NCBI RefSeq assembly: GCF_900090325.1
Contig: NZ_FMHW01000002.1
Location: 558,001-622,000, forward strand
Source: Micromonospora pallida
Lineage (GTDB): Bacteria > Actinomycetota > Actinomycetes > Mycobacteriales > Micromonosporaceae
DNA: 64,000 nt
Reading direction: 5' to 3'
The notes under the pieces were generated by a model that saw only the letters and a list, made by a program, of their open reading frames with translations, searched no databases and was not told the origin of the DNA. This document shows, in pieces, positions 1-9,917 of the stretch. Position 1 is the stretch's first letter; each line of letters begins with the position of its first letter. The translations under genes were made by a program, and so were the position numbers.

Positions 1-287
1 TCGAGCAGCGCCGCCCGCGCCTGGGTCTCGTTACGCTCCGGGTCTCCGGCGGGGAGGAAGCGTTCGTCGCCCCACCAGACGTCCACCCGGGACCAGTCCA
101 CCGCGTCGTGGGCCGGCAGGGCCGCCACCGCCCGGTACACGGCGGCGGCGATCCGCCCGCCGGTGAGCACCACCGACGCCTGCCCCCGGTCGGCCTGGGC
201 GTCGAGCAGCTTCACCACCAACCGGGCCGCGACCGCCTGGGCCAGCAGGTCGGCGTCGGCGTGTACGGCGACACTCGCCTCACTCAT
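1..287 (-). CDS. pgl: 6-phosphogluconolactonase, N-terminal part (runs off the window)
   Basis: This is the start of 6-phosphogluconolactonase, which hydrolyses 6-phosphogluconolactone in the cytosolic oxidative pentose-phosphate pathway. The visible 95 residues begin MSEASVAV and contain the family motif VDWWSRV-like DWSRVDVWWGDERFLP followed by an NE pair. The ATG at 287 is the natural start. The C-terminal part lies beyond the left edge. It follows opcA on the same strand, but 262 bp of repeat-rich DNA lie between them, so it may not be tightly co-translated with the operon. Confidence 0.88.
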   Translation of the reverse strand, partial: MSEASVAVHADADLLAQAVAARLVVKLLDAQADRGQASVVLTGGRIAAAVYRAVAALPAHDAVDWSRVDVWWGDERFLPAGDPERNETQARAALL

Positions 288-339
288 CAGATCCTTCTCG
301 TCGTCGACCGACGGGCGTCCCGCCCGGCGGTACCTGGTC

Positions 340-518
340 GTCGCCCGGACGGCCCGCCCGCGTACGTGTGTTTCCCGGACGGCCCGCCCGCGTACGTGTC
401 TTGTCCGGCGGTCCGCCCGCGTACATATGCTCCCCCGGCGGTCCGCCCGCGTGCGTGTGCTCCCCGGTCCGGTCCGCCCGGGTACATGTGCTCCCCGGTC
501 CGGTCCGCCCGGCACCGG
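340..518. repeat. Imperfect tandem repeat, six units of 29-31 bp
   Basis: Six head-to-tail units start near 340, 370, 400, 429, 459 and 490. Each has a core like GGNCCGCCCGCGTACGTGT preceded by a variable CCGG block. Units 1 and 2 are nearly identical, as are units 5 and 6. The array fills most of the opcA-pgl spacer. Frames stay open through it on both strands because it has no stop codons, but the peptide is low-complexity and not gene-like. Confidence 0.75.
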
Positions 519-549
519 ACCTCGGCGCAGGGCGGACCGGACCAGGCGG

Positions 550-1566
550 TCAGGACGGCGTGTTCGTCGAGGCGTGCGCGGTGACGCCCGCCTCGGCACG
601 CCGGGCGGTCGCCGGGTCCTTCCAGACGTGCACCCGCTGGGCGGGCCGGTCGTCCAGGCCGGAGATCCCCGCCGTCGCCCCGAGGGCCTCGGCGTAGATC
701 TGGTCGGCGTCCAGCCGGCGCAGCTCCTCGGCCAGTTCGTCGCCGAGCGGCCGGCGGACCAGCGGCAGGTTCCGGTCCGCCTGGCCGGTACGCCGGAACG
801 TCGCCGTGCTGTCCTCCCGGGTCAGGGTCAGCTCGTCGCCGTTGGCGCAGCGCAACCGCACCTCGCGCATCCGGGGCAGGCCGTCGACGTGCTCCCGGTG
901 CGGCTCGATGCCGAGCCGGCTGCCCAGCCAGCCGCACATCAGCGCCGCCGTCGGGTCGGTCGGCGGAGCCACCACGGTCGCCTCGGTGACCTGGTCCTGG
1001 GTGGTGTCGAAGGCCCCCGCGACCAGGGTGCGCCACGGGGTGATCCGGGTCCAGGCCAGGTCGGTGTCGCCCGGGGCGTAGTCCCGGGCCCGCTGCCGCA
1101 GCGCCTCGATCGGGTCGGCGGCCTGGGCGGCGTCGGTGATCCGCCGGTCCGCGACCACCCCGAGGAAGTCGGTGGCGATCTCCTCCGGCGGCTCGGCGTG
1201 CCACCAGGTCACCACCGGCACGTCCGGCACCAGCAGCGGCATCACCACCGACTCGGCGTGCAGCGCGAGCCGGCCGTACATCCGGGTGACCACCGCCTCG
1301 CACGGTCCCAGCCGGCCGCCCACGACGATCTCCGCGTCCAGCCGGTTGCGGTCCCGTTCCACGTCCGAGCGGACCACGACGAGCAGCCGGCACGGGTGGG
1401 CGGCGGCGGCGATGGTGGCCGCCGCCTCCGCCTCCCGGACCCGCTTCTCGTCCACCACCACGATCAGCGTGAGCGCCATCCCGCTGGCCACCCCGCCCGC
1501 ACTGCGCCGCTCGGCGGCGAGCGCCTTGACCACCTCGCTACCGGTGGTGTCCCACAGCCCGATCAA
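550..1566 (-). CDS. opcA: Glucose-6-phosphate dehydrogenase assembly protein OpcA
   Basis: OpcA is the actinobacterial and cyanobacterial protein needed for assembly or allosteric activation of glucose-6-phosphate dehydrogenase. The 338-residue product opens IGLWDTTGSEVVKALAAERR and contains VPDVPVVTWWHAEPP, both typical of the family. I start at the TTG at 1566 because AGGAGG lies five bases upstream and homologs begin at this IGLWDTT block. The frame is open further upstream to 1626, but that part is only the intergenic repeat. It lies directly downstream of zwf, its functional partner. Confidence 0.9.
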   Translation of the reverse strand: MIGLWDTTGSEVVKALAAERRSAGGVASGMALTLIVVVDEKRVREAEAAATIAAAAHPCRLLVVVRSDVERDRNRLDAEIVVGGRLGPCEAVVTRMYGRLALHAESVVMPLLVPDVPVVTWWHAEPPEEIATDFLGVVADRRITDAAQAADPIEALRQRARDYAPGDTDLAWTRITPWRTLVAGAFDTTQDQVTEATVVAPPTDPTAALMCGWLGSRLGIEPHREHVDGLPRMREVRLRCANGDELTLTREDSTATFRRTGQADRNLPLVRRPLGDELAEELRRLDADQIYAEALGATAGISGLDDRPAQRVHVWKDPATARRAEAGVTAHASTNTPS

Positions 1567-1577
1567 GAGAGCCTCCT

Positions 1578-1667
1578 GGTTCGCTCGCTCTGCTCGCTGA
1601 CGCCGGCGCCTCGCGTCGCTCGGCACCGGCGTGGCACAGCGCCGATGGTTCGCTCGCTCTGCTCGCT
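1578..1667. repeat. 21-bp direct repeat pair between zwf and opcA
   Basis: GGTTCGCTCGCTCTGCTCGC followed by T occurs at 1578-1598 and again at 1647-1667. The second copy runs up to the zwf stop codon. A similar GAGCGCAGCG-type sequence sits at the start of the class II cyclase gene near 51000. These look like copies of a short dispersed boundary repeat of the kind common in this group of bacteria. Confidence 0.6.
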
Positions 1668-3180
1668 CACGCGCGCCGCCAGGTCCGGCCCTCGCGGGCC
1701 AGCAACTCGTCGGCTGCCCGGGGACCCCACTCGCCGGCCCGGTACGGCTCCGGCTTCGTGTTCTGCCAGGCCCGTTCCAGCGGGTCGACCACCTGCCAGC
1801 TCTGCTCCACCTCGGCGGCGTCCGGGAAGAGGGTCCGGTCGCCGATCAGCACGTCCAGCACCAGCCGCTCGTACGCCTCCGGGCTGGCCTCGGTGAACGC
1901 CTCGCCGTACTGGAAGTCCATGGCGATGTCCCGGACCTCCATGGTGGTGCCCGGCACCTTGGAGCCGAACTTCAGCACCACGCCCTCGTCCGGCTGCACC
2001 CGGATGACGAGCTGGTTGTTGCCGAGCATCTCGATGTCGGCGTCGTTGAACGGCAGGTGCGGGGCCCGCTTGAACATGATGGCGACCTCGGTCACCCGGC
2101 GGGGGAGCCGCTTGCCGGCGCGGATGTAGAACGGCACCTCCGCCCAGCGGCGGTTCTGGATGCCGAGCCGCACGGCGACGTACGTCTCGGTGGTGGAGTC
2201 CGCCGGGACGCCCTCCTCGTCCAGGTAGCCCACCGCCCGCTGGCCGCCCACCCAGCCGGGCAGGTACTGGCCCCGCACGGTGCCCCGGTCGATGTCCTTC
2301 GGCAGGGTGATCGCCCGGAGCACCTTCAGCTTCTCGGTCCGGATCTCGTCGGCGTCGAAGCTGGTCGGCTCCTCCATCGCCACCAGGGCCAGCAGTTGCA
2401 GCAGGTGGTTCTGCACCACGTCGCGGGCCGCCCCGGCCGAGTCGTAGAACCCGGCCCGGGAGCCGATGCCGACGTCCTCGGCCATGGTGATCTGCACCGA
2501 GTCGACGTAGTGCGAGTTCCACAGCGGCTCGAACAGGTTGTTCGCGAACCGCAGGGCGAGGATGTTCTGGACGGTCTCCTTGCCCAGGTAGTGGTCGATG
2601 CGGAACACGTCCTGGCTGGTGAACACGTCGTCGACCAGGTCGTTGAGTTCCTTCGCCGAGGGCAGGTCGTGCCCGAACGGCTTCTCCACCACCACCCGCC
2701 GCCATCCGCCGGACCGGGCGTTGTCGGCCATGCCGGTGCGGGCGAGCTGCTTGAGCACCACGGGAAACGCCGCCGGGGGGATGGAGAAGTAGAAGGCGGC
2801 GTTGCCGGTGATGCCGTGGGTGTCGCGCAGCTCGTCGAGGGTGGCGGCGAGGTGGTCGAACGCGGCGTCGTCGTCGAACGACCCGCCGACGAACTTGATG
2901 TTGCCGGCCAGCCGCGCCCACACCTCCTCCCGCCACGGGGTCCGGGCGTGCTTCTTGGCCGCCTCGTAGGCCAGCGACTCGAAGTCGCCGTCACCCCAGT
3001 CCCGGCGGGCAAAGCCGAGGACCACGAAACCCGGGGGAGCAGGCCCCGGTTGGCCAGGTCGTACACCGCGGGCAGCAGTTTCTTGCGGGCCAGGTCGCCG
3101 GTGACGCCGAAGATCACCAGAGCGCAGGGCTCCGGGATCCTCGGCAGCCGCCGGTCCTGCGGGTCGCGTAGCGGGTTCAC
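1667..3180 (-). pseudogene. zwf: Glucose-6-phosphate 1-dehydrogenase, frameshifted as sequenced
   Basis: This gene encodes the NADP-dependent first enzyme of the oxidative pentose-phosphate pathway. The N-terminal part, with the nucleotide-binding [19 protein letters not shown], is in one frame. From [10 protein letters not shown] to the C terminus, including [10 protein letters not shown], it is in another. The break lies in a run of five Gs at 3033-3037 (C5 in the coding strand). One more C gives [11 protein letters not shown] and a normal 504-residue enzyme. This is therefore a one-base deletion or a sequencing error in a homopolymer. The GTG at 3180 has GAGGAGG upstream. An ATG at 3222, overlapping the pgi stop by 4 bp, is the alternative start. 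Confidence 0.85.
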
Positions 3181-3218
3181 GCCGCCTCCTCGCTCCGCCG
3201 GATCGGTTCCGGTCATCG

Positions 3219-4868
3219 TCATGCCCGCAGGCGCCGGGCCGCGTCGAGCAACTGGGCCACGCCCGCCGCCCGATCGGTCAGGTGCAGGCGCAGCAGCGGA
3301 CGCTCCCGGCCGGCCAGGGCCTCCCGGTCACCCGCGGCCTGCGCCGCCTGGAGCCCGCCGAACGTGTACGGCTTCCCGGGCACCGGCAGGTCCTCGGTGA
3401 CCGCGCCGGTGACCTGGAGGAAGCTGCCGACCTGCGGCCCACCCTTGTGGTACTGGCCGGTGGAGTGCAGGAACCGGGGCCCCCAGCCAAAGGTGACCGG
3501 GCGTCCGGACGCCCCGGCCAGCAGCGCCCGCAGTCCGGCCGCGTCGGCGTCGGCGAACCGGTCCAGGTACGCCATGACCGCCAGGTAGCCGCCGTCGGCG
3601 ATCCCGTCGAGTAGCCAGCGCAGCACGCCGACCAGCTCGCCCGGGACGCCCGCCGGGGCGTACACCTCGATCGAGCCCTCGGTGAACGACGGCGACTCGG
3701 TGACCGGCCCGGCGGCCAGGATCCGGTTGGTGTTCTCTTTGCTCTCGGTCACGTTCGGCTGGTTGAACGGGTCGATGCCGAGCACCGCCCCGGCCATCGC
3801 CGTGGCGTACTCCCAGGTCAGGAAGTGCGCCCCGAGCGGTCCGTTGACCGCGACCTGCGCCTGCGTCCCGCCACCGGGGACGGCCCCGGCGGGCAGCGAC
3901 CCGCCGTAGCTGACGGTCAGCACGTCGTCCCCGGTCGCGCCGGGGCTGTCCGGCGACTCCACCACCACGGGCAGGATGCCGACGCCGGACTTGCCGGTCG
4001 ACTCGGCGATGAGCTGCTCGGCCCAGTCGCCCAGGCCCTCGATGCCGGTGCCGTCGTCGACCAGGGCGACCTTGTCCCGGCCCAGGGTGGCGGCGGCGCC
4101 GAGCGCGGCGCCGAGCGCCAGGCCCGGGTTGTCGGTGTCCCGGCCGAAGCTCTCCGCGAGCGCCTCGGCCTCGTCGACCAGCTCGGCGACCTCGACCCCG
4201 GCCAGCGCGGACGGCACCAGCCCGAACGCGGTCAGCGCGGCGAACCGGCCGCCCACCTCCGGGTCGGCGAGCACCACGTGGGCGCCCATCTCGGTGGCGG
4301 TGGCCTCCAGCGGGGAGCCCGGGTCGGTGACGATCACGAAGTGCCGCCCGGCCTCGGCCTCGGTCATCCCCGCGTCGAGGAACGCCTGCCAGTACGCCCG
4401 CCGGTGGCTGTCGGTCTCGACGGTGGAGCCGGACTTGCTGGCCACCACGACCACCGTCCGCTCCAGCCGGTCGGCCAGCGCCGCCCGGACCTGCCCCGGG
4501 TCGGTGGTGTCCAGCACGGTCAGCGGCCGGCCCAGGGTCCGGGCGATCACCTCGGGGGCCAGCGAGGAGCCGCCCATGCCGGCGAGCACCACGTGGTCCA
4601 GGTCGCCCAGTTCGGTGGTCAGCTCGGCGAGCTGCGGGAGCAGCTCCCGGCTGCGCCGGTGGGTGTCCACCCAGCCGAGCCGGATCTTCGCCTCCTGCTC
4701 GGCCTCCGGACCCCAGATGGTCGGGTCCTTCTCCGCCAGCATTCCGGGCACGCCGGAGCGCACCAGCGCGTCCCGGGTGGAGGTGGCGCCGGCCGCGTCG
4801 ACCGCCGCCGCGCCGTACACGGCCAGCCCGGCGGCGGTCTCCGCCGGGCCGTCCAGCAGGTCACTCAC
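3219..4868 (-). CDS. pgi: Glucose-6-phosphate isomerase
   Basis: Phosphoglucose isomerase interconverts glucose-6-phosphate and fructose-6-phosphate, linking glycolysis to the pentose-phosphate operon here. The 549-residue product has the sugar-isomerase motifs [17 protein letters not shown] and [17 protein letters not shown], and [14 protein letters not shown] near residue 370. It belongs to the actinobacterial pgi group found in tal/zwf operons. The GTG start at 4868 overlaps the tal stop by 4 bp (GTGA), indicating translational coupling. The frame is open far upstream as a GC-rich artefact and was not used. Confidence 0.93.
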   Translation of the reverse strand: MSDLLDGPAETAAGLAVYGAAAVDAAGATSTRDALVRSGVPGMLAEKDPTIWGPEAEQEAKIRLGWVDTHRRSRELLPQLAELTTELGDLDHVVLAGMGGSSLAPEVIARTLGRPLTVLDTTDPGQVRAALADRLERTVVVVASKSGSTVETDSHRRAYWQAFLDAGMTEAEAGRHFVIVTDPGSPLEATATEMGAHVVLADPEVGGRFAALTAFGLVPSALAGVEVAELVDEAEALAESFGRDTDNPGLALGAALGAAATLGRDKVALVDDGTGIEGLGDWAEQLIAESTGKSGVGILPVVVESPDSPGATGDDVLTVSYGGSLPAGAVPGGGTQAQVAVNGPLGAHFLTWEYATAMAGAVLGIDPFNQPNVTESKENTNRILAAGPVTESPSFTEGSIEVYAPAGVPGELVGVLRWLLDGIADGGYLAVMAYLDRFADADAAGLRALLAGASGRPVTFGWGPRFLHSTGQYHKGGPQVGSFLQVTGAVTEDLPVPGKPYTFGGLQAAQAAGDREALAGRERPLLRLHLTDRAAGVAQLLDAARRLRA

Positions 4869-5986
4869 GCCTTGCCTCCCCGCCGCGCCGCCTCCAGCGA
4901 GGTCCGGACCCCGTCGAGCAGTTCCTGCCAGCTCGCCTCGAACTTCTCCACGCCCTCCCGTTCCAGGGTGACGATCACGTCGGCCATGTCCACGCCGGCC
5001 GACTCCAGGTCGGCGAAGAGCTGCCGGGCCTCGTCGTACCCGCCGGTGACCGTGTCGCTTTGGGTCTCGCCGTGGTCGGCGTAGGCGTGGATCACCGACT
5101 CCGGCATGGTGTTGACCGTGCCGGGAGCGATCAGCTCCTCGACGTAGATCACGTCCCGGTAGTCCGGGTTCTTGGTCGAGGTGGACGCCCAGAGCGGGCG
5201 CTGCGGGTGCGCCCCGGCGTCGGCGAGGGCCCGCCAGCGGTCGGAGGAGAAGACCTCCGAGTACCGCTCGTACGCCAGCCGGGCGTTGGCCACGGCCGCC
5301 TTGCCGCGCAGCGCCTTCGCCTCGGCGGAGCCGGCCTTCTCCAGCCGCTTGTCGATCTCGCTGTCCACCCGGGAGACGAAGAACGAGGCGACCGAGCCGA
5401 TCGTCGACAGGTCGTGCCCGTTCGCCTTCGCCTGCTCCAGGCCGGCGAGGAACGCCTCCATCACCTGCGAGTAGCGGTCCAGCCCGAAGATCAGCGTGAC
5501 GTTGACGCTGATCCCCTCGGCGAGGGTTGCGGTGATCGCGGGCAGCCCGGCCTCGGTCGCCGGGATCTTGATGAACAGGTTCGGCCGGTCGACCAGCCAC
5601 CAGAGGGCCTTCGCCTCGGCGACGGTCTTCGCCGACTCGTGGGCCAGGCGCGGGTCCACCTCGATGGAGACCCGGCCGTCCACGCCGGCGCTGCCCTCGT
5701 ACGACGGGCGCATCACGTCGCACGCCCACCGCACGTCGTACGTGGTGAGCATCCGGACGGCCTCCTCGACCTCCACCCCCCGGGTGGCGAGGTCGCGCAC
5801 CTGCCAGTCGTACTCGTCGGCGTCCTTGAGAGCCTTGGCGAAGATGGTCGGGTTGGTGGTCACCCCGGCCACGTGCTGCTCCCGCCGGAGCTTGTCCAGA
5901 CCGCCGGAGCTGAGCCGGGTCCGGGAGAGATCGTCCAACCAGACCGCCACGCCCGCGGCGGTCAGTTCCTTCAACCTGTCAGTCAT
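4865..5986 (-). CDS. tal: Transaldolase
   Basis: Transaldolase transfers a dihydroxyacetone unit between sugar phosphates in the non-oxidative pentose-phosphate branch. The 373-residue protein has the N-terminal signature [14 protein letters not shown] and the Schiff-base lysine region [17 protein letters not shown], followed by [10 protein letters not shown]. The start is the ATG at 5986 ([12 protein letters not shown]), 17 bp after the tkt stop. A GTG three codons upstream is possible but lies too close to the GGGAG ribosome site. The length fits the long actinobacterial Tal type. Confidence 0.95.
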   Translation of the reverse strand: MTDRLKELTAAGVAVWLDDLSRTRLSSGGLDKLRREQHVAGVTTNPTIFAKALKDADEYDWQVRDLATRGVEVEEAVRMLTTYDVRWACDVMRPSYEGSAGVDGRVSIEVDPRLAHESAKTVAEAKALWWLVDRPNLFIKIPATEAGLPAITATLAEGISVNVTLIFGLDRYSQVMEAFLAGLEQAKANGHDLSTIGSVASFFVSRVDSEIDKRLEKAGSAEAKALRGKAAVANARLAYERYSEVFSSDRWRALADAGAHPQRPLWASTSTKNPDYRDVIYVEELIAPGTVNTMPESVIHAYADHGETQSDTVTGGYDEARQLFADLESAGVDMADVIVTLEREGVEKFEASWQELLDGVRTSLEAARRGGKA

Positions 5987-6002
5987 GCCGTTCACGCTCC
6001 CC

Positions 6003-8141
6003 TCAGTTGCCGGTGGTGAAACCGGTGATGTCGCCGATCCGGGTCTGCGCCGCGTGCGCGGCGGCCACGATCCGGTCCGGGGTGAAGCCGAACTGCTCGA
6101 AGAGCACCGAGTGCGGGGCGCTCGCCCCGTAGTGCTCCAGGCTGACGCTCTCGCCGCTGTCGCCGACGATGCCACGCCAGGACATCCCGATGCCCGCCTC
6201 GACGCTGACCCGGGCCTTCACGCTCCGCGGCAGCACCGACTCGCGGTACGCCTCGTCCTGCGCGAAGAACCACTCCTGGCAGGGCATCGAGACGACCCGG
6301 GTGGGGGTGCCCTGCTCCTCCAGCCGCTCCCGGGCGGTCAGGCAGAGCTGCACCTCCGAACCGGTGCCGACCAGGATCACCTGCGGCTTGCCGTTGGACG
6401 CCTCGGCCAGCACGTAGCCGCCCTTCGTCACGCCCTCCGCGTCGGCCAGGGTCGACCGGTCCAGCGTCGGCAGCGGCTGCCGGCTCAGCGCCAGCGCGGT
6501 CGGCCGGTCGGTGTGCTCCAGCGCCGCCCGCCAGGCCCAGACGGTCTCGTTGGCGTCGGCCGGACGCACCACGTCCAGGCCGGGGATGGCCCGCAGCGCG
6601 GTCAGGTGCTCCACCGGCTGGTGGGTCGGGCCGTCCTCGCCGAGACCGATCGAGTCGTGCGTCCAGACGTAGACCACCGGCAGCTTCATCAGCGCGGCGA
6701 GCCGCACCGACGGGCGCATGTAGTCGCTGAAGACCAGGAACGTGCCGCCGTACGGGCGGGTGCCGCCGTGCAGCGTGATGCCGTTCAGGATCGCGCCCAT
6801 GGCGTGCTCACGGATGCCGAAGTGCAGGGTGCGGCCGTACTCGTGGCCGGGGAACTCCTTGGTGGCGTGGCTGCTCGGGACGAAGGACGGCTCGCCCTTC
6901 ATCGTGGTGTTGTTGCTCTCCGCCAGGTCGGCCGAACCGCCCCACAGCTCCGGCAGCACCGGGGCGAGGGCCTCCAGGACCTTGCCGGACGCGGCCCGGG
7001 TGGCGATCCCCTTGGCATCCGCCGGGAAGGTGGGCAGCGCGTCGGCCCAGCCCTGCGGGAGGGTACGAGTGGCCAGCCGCTCGTAGAGGGCCTGGCGCTC
7101 CGGGGCGGCCTTCGCCCACCCGTCGAACGCCTTCTGCCACTCCTGCTGCTCCTGCGCGCCCCGGGTGAGCGCGTCCCGGGTGTGGGCGAGCACCTCCTCG
7201 CTCACCTCGAAGGTGCGCTCCGGGTCGAAGCCGAGCACCCGCTTGGTGGCGGCCACCTCGTCGGCGCCGAGCGCCGAGCCGTGGATCTTGCCGGTGTTCT
7301 GCTTGTTCGGGGCGGGCCAGCCGATGATGGTGCGCAGCGCGATGAACGAGGGGCGGCCGCTCTCCGCCTTCGCGGCGAGCAGCGCGGCGTGCAGGGCCTC
7401 GACGTTCTCGTGGTAGTCGCCCTGGTCGGCGTCGCCGCGCCGCCAGTCGACGGTCTGCACGTGCCAGCCGTACGCCTCGTACCGGGCGGCGACGTCCTCG
7501 CTCTTGGCGATCCGGGTGTCGTCCTCGATCGAGATCTCGTTGTCGTCGTAGATCAGGGTGAGGTTGCCGAGCTGCTGGTGGCCGGCGAGGGCGCTGGCCT
7601 CGTGGCTGATGCCCTCCTCGATGTCGCCGTCCGAGGCGATGCACCAGATGTGGTGGTCGAAGATCGACTTGCCCGGCGCGGCGTCCGGGTCGAACAGGCC
7701 CCGCTCCCGCCGGGCGGCCATCGCCATGCCGACCGCGTTGCCCAGGCCCTGCCCGAGCGGGCCGGTGGTGGTCTCCACGCCGGGGGTGTGCCCGTGCTCG
7801 GGGTGACCCGGAGTGAGCGAGCCCCACTGGCGCAGCGCCTTCAGGTCGTCCAGCCCGAGCGGGTAGCCGCTGAGGAAGAGCTGGATGTAGAGGGTGAGGC
7901 TGGAGTGGCCGCAGGAGAGGACGAAACGGTCCCGGCCGGCCCAGTTCGGGTCGGCGGGGTTGTGCCGCATGACCTTGTTGAAGAGCAGGTACGCGGCGGG
8001 GGCGAGGCTCATCGCCGTACCGGGGTGGCCGTTGCCGGATTTCTCCACGGCGTCCATGGCCAGCACTCGGACGGTGTCGACGGCCCGCCGGTCGAGGTCG
8101 GACCAGGTCAGGGTTGTCTGTTCGGGTCGGTTGGCAGCCAC
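6003..8141 (-). CDS. tkt: Transketolase
   Basis: This thiamine-diphosphate enzyme transfers two-carbon units in the non-oxidative pentose-phosphate pathway. The 712-residue length is typical. Visible motifs are [19 protein letters not shown] near the N terminus, the ThDP-binding GDGDIEEG-type block seen as [25 protein letters not shown], and the pyrimidine-domain stretch [14 protein letters not shown]. It is the first gene of the tkt-tal-pgi-zwf-opcA-pgl unit. It is divergent from ctaB, with a 289-bp spacer in which no clear promoter could be assigned. Confidence 0.96.
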   Translation of the reverse strand: MAANRPEQTTLTWSDLDRRAVDTVRVLAMDAVEKSGNGHPGTAMSLAPAAYLLFNKVMRHNPADPNWAGRDRFVLSCGHSSLTLYIQLFLSGYPLGLDDLKALRQWGSLTPGHPEHGHTPGVETTTGPLGQGLGNAVGMAMAARRERGLFDPDAAPGKSIFDHHIWCIASDGDIEEGISHEASALAGHQQLGNLTLIYDDNEISIEDDTRIAKSEDVAARYEAYGWHVQTVDWRRGDADQGDYHENVEALHAALLAAKAESGRPSFIALRTIIGWPAPNKQNTGKIHGSALGADEVAATKRVLGFDPERTFEVSEEVLAHTRDALTRGAQEQQEWQKAFDGWAKAAPERQALYERLATRTLPQGWADALPTFPADAKGIATRAASGKVLEALAPVLPELWGGSADLAESNNTTMKGEPSFVPSSHATKEFPGHEYGRTLHFGIREHAMGAILNGITLHGGTRPYGGTFLVFSDYMRPSVRLAALMKLPVVYVWTHDSIGLGEDGPTHQPVEHLTALRAIPGLDVVRPADANETVWAWRAALEHTDRPTALALSRQPLPTLDRSTLADAEGVTKGGYVLAEASNGKPQVILVGTGSEVQLCLTARERLEEQGTPTRVVSMPCQEWFFAQDEAYRESVLPRSVKARVSVEAGIGMSWRGIVGDSGESVSLEHYGASAPHSVLFEQFGFTPDRIVAAAHAAQTRIGDITGFTTGN

Positions 8142-8430
8142 GATGGTTGTGCTCCTCGGCAGATGGGCGGAACCCTCGGGGATGACCCTATCGAGCGGCC
8201 GTAAACCCCTGCCCAGGGATCTCTACATGCGGTTACGTGCCGGTTGACCAGTTCTCCTCCCGGCTGCGGCCGACGTCCCGTTCCGGCCCCGGCGGATGTG
8301 ATGGCGGGCACGGGGGACGGGGCGGACGGGCTGCGCGGATCACGCCGCGTAGGCTGTCGGTCGGTATGTGCGTGCCGCGAACCGGCCGCCGCTGAGCCGA
8401 TCTCCTGCCGATGCCGGAAGGTGGCCGTAC

Positions 8431-9384
8431 GTGAGCATGATCACCGAACGCCCCGTCAACAGTCCCGCCGCAGGACCAGCGGCGGAGGTGGCGCCGGAGG
8501 CCGGTGCGCGGCGGGACGTGCGGGCGGTGGTCTCGGCGTACGTCACCCTCACCAAGCCCCGGATCGTCGAGCTGCTCCTGGTCACCACGGTGCCGGCGAT
8601 GATGCTCGCCGCCGGCGGCCTGCCGTCGCTCTGGCTGGTCGCGATCGTGGTGGTCGGCGGCGCCCTCGCCGCGGGCGCGGCCAGCGTGATCAACTGCTAC
8701 ATCGACCGGGACATCGACCAGGTCATGCGGCGGACGAAACGCCGTCCGCTGCCCACCCACACGGTCACCCCGCGCAACGCCCTGGTCTTCGGGCTGGTGC
8801 TGGCCGCCGTCTCGGTGGCCCTGATGGCGGTCTTCACCAACTGGCTCGCCACCGCGCTGACCCTGGCCGCCATCGTCTACTACGACCTGGTCTACACGCT
8901 GTGGCTGAAGCGGACCACCTCGCAGAACACCTTCTGGGGCGGGGCCTGCGGGGCGGCCCCGGTGCTGATCGGCTGGGCGGCGGTGACCGGTTCGCTCGCC
9001 CCGGCGGCGTGGGCCCTCTTCGCGGTGGTCTTCTTCTGGCAGATGCCGCACTTCTACGCGCTGGCCATCAAGTACAAGGCGGACTACGCCCGCGCCGGCA
9101 TCCCGATGCTGCCGGTGGTCGCCTCCACCCGGCGAGTCAACGGGGAGATCATCGTCTTCACCTGGCTCACCGTGCTGTCCTCGCTGGCGCTCTGGCCGCT
9201 CGGGATGAGCCCGATCTACGGCGTGACCGCCCTGGTGGTCGGGGCGGTGTTCATCGTCGAGGCGCACAAGCTGTGCCGGCGTTCCGCCCGGGGCGAGGCG
9301 GTCAAGCCGATGCGGCTGTTCCACTGGTCCACCACGTACCTGACCATCCTGGCGGCGGCGGTCGCCCTTGACGCGCTGCTCTGA
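8431..9384 (+). CDS. ctaB: Protoheme IX farnesyltransferase (heme O synthase)
   Basis: CtaB is a membrane prenyltransferase of the UbiA superfamily that adds a farnesyl group to heme B, giving heme O for the cytochrome oxidase. The 317-residue protein shows the prenyl-diphosphate-binding region [20 protein letters not shown] and multiple hydrophobic segments ending in a short tail. The start is the GTG at 8431, with GGAAGG nine bases upstream; an ATG two codons later is also possible. The heme A synthase gene ctaA lies 1.7 kb away on the other strand, so the two steps are clustered. Confidence 0.94.
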   Translation: MSMITERPVNSPAAGPAAEVAPEAGARRDVRAVVSAYVTLTKPRIVELLLVTTVPAMMLAAGGLPSLWLVAIVVVGGALAAGAASVINCYIDRDIDQVMRRTKRRPLPTHTVTPRNALVFGLVLAAVSVALMAVFTNWLATALTLAAIVYYDLVYTLWLKRTTSQNTFWGGACGAAPVLIGWAAVTGSLAPAAWALFAVVFFWQMPHFYALAIKYKADYARAGIPMLPVVASTRRVNGEIIVFTWLTVLSSLALWPLGMSPIYGVTALVVGAVFIVEAHKLCRRSARGEAVKPMRLFHWSTTYLTILAAAVALDALL

Positions 9385-9468
9385 GCGGCCGCACGCCCGT
9401 CGGAAAGTTGTCACCTCTCGGTAACATTTCCGGCCCGGGTATGTCTGGATAAGTCGGACAAATGAGGG

Positions 9469-9507
9469 CCAATTACCTGTGGTTCTCCTTAAACCTCAGG
9501 TAATTGG
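9469..9507. other. AT-rich hairpin, 15 of 16 bp paired
   Basis: The arms CCAATTACCTGTGGTT (9469-9484) and AACCTCAGGTAATTGG (9492-9507) pair at 15 of 16 positions across a 7-nt loop. The arms are far richer in A and T than the surroundings. The hairpin lies 85 bp after ctaB and 61 bp before the next gene. It could be a terminator without a U-tract or an operator. Confidence 0.6.
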
Positions 9508-9554
9508 CATCACAATCAGTTCATCGTTCTCGCGCATCCGGGCGGAAATCTGCT

Positions 9555-9560
9555 TAGGCT
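9555..9560 (+). promoter_or_regulatory. Candidate -10 element for a leaderless transcript
   Basis: TAGGCT fits the actinobacterial TANNNT -10 pattern and lies seven bases before the ATG at 9568. That spacing would put the transcription start on the start codon. No good -35 hexamer is visible. Confidence 0.35.
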
Positions 9561-9567
9561 TCGCGTC

Positions 9568-9903
9568 ATGGCAGATGGTTCCGATACGACGCTGACGGCT
9601 GATCAGATCGCCTCGGCCCCGGCCCCCAACGGCCTGGTCTCCGGCATCAAGTCGTTCGCCGCCGGCCACGGCGGCGCGACGGCGGTGATCGAGTACGTCG
9701 GCAAGCGGGGCGCACGCATCGTGCTGGTGGGCTCCGACGGGGTGTGGGCAGACCAGTTCGCCGAGGGCACCGACATCGCGCGGGAGGCCTGCGCGCTGGC
9801 GGGGGTGGCCGTGGAGAACGCCTGGGAACGTGAACTGATGGACCAGATGCGGCCGAGCAACGACCTCTGGCGGTCGATGGCCCGGCGCACCCTGGCCCGA
9901 TAA
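9568..9903 (+). CDS. Conserved hypothetical protein, 111 residues
   Basis: The 111-residue product (MADGSDTTLTADQIASAPAP at the start) has no domain I recognise. It is a soluble alpha/beta-looking protein with GGATAVIEYVGKRGARIVLV and a basic C terminus. The ATG at 9568 has no clear ribosome site but a TAGGCT box seven bases upstream, which suggests leaderless translation. Coding character is good and the next gene follows after 14 bp, so the two are probably co-transcribed. The function is unknown. Confidence 0.7.
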   Translation: MADGSDTTLTADQIASAPAPNGLVSGIKSFAAGHGGATAVIEYVGKRGARIVLVGSDGVWADQFAEGTDIAREACALAGVAVENAWERELMDQMRPSNDLWRSMARRTLAR

Positions 9904-9917
9904 ATAGAGAGACACCT

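Noticed and set aside
340..518. CRISPR array
   Set aside because: Units are adjacent and imperfect, with no unique spacers of constant length and no cas genes.
3219..5729. Fused tal-pgi reading frame of 836 codons
   Set aside because: The part upstream of 4868 is in the wrong frame for tal and reads as low-complexity sequence. The GTGA overlap gives the real pgi start.
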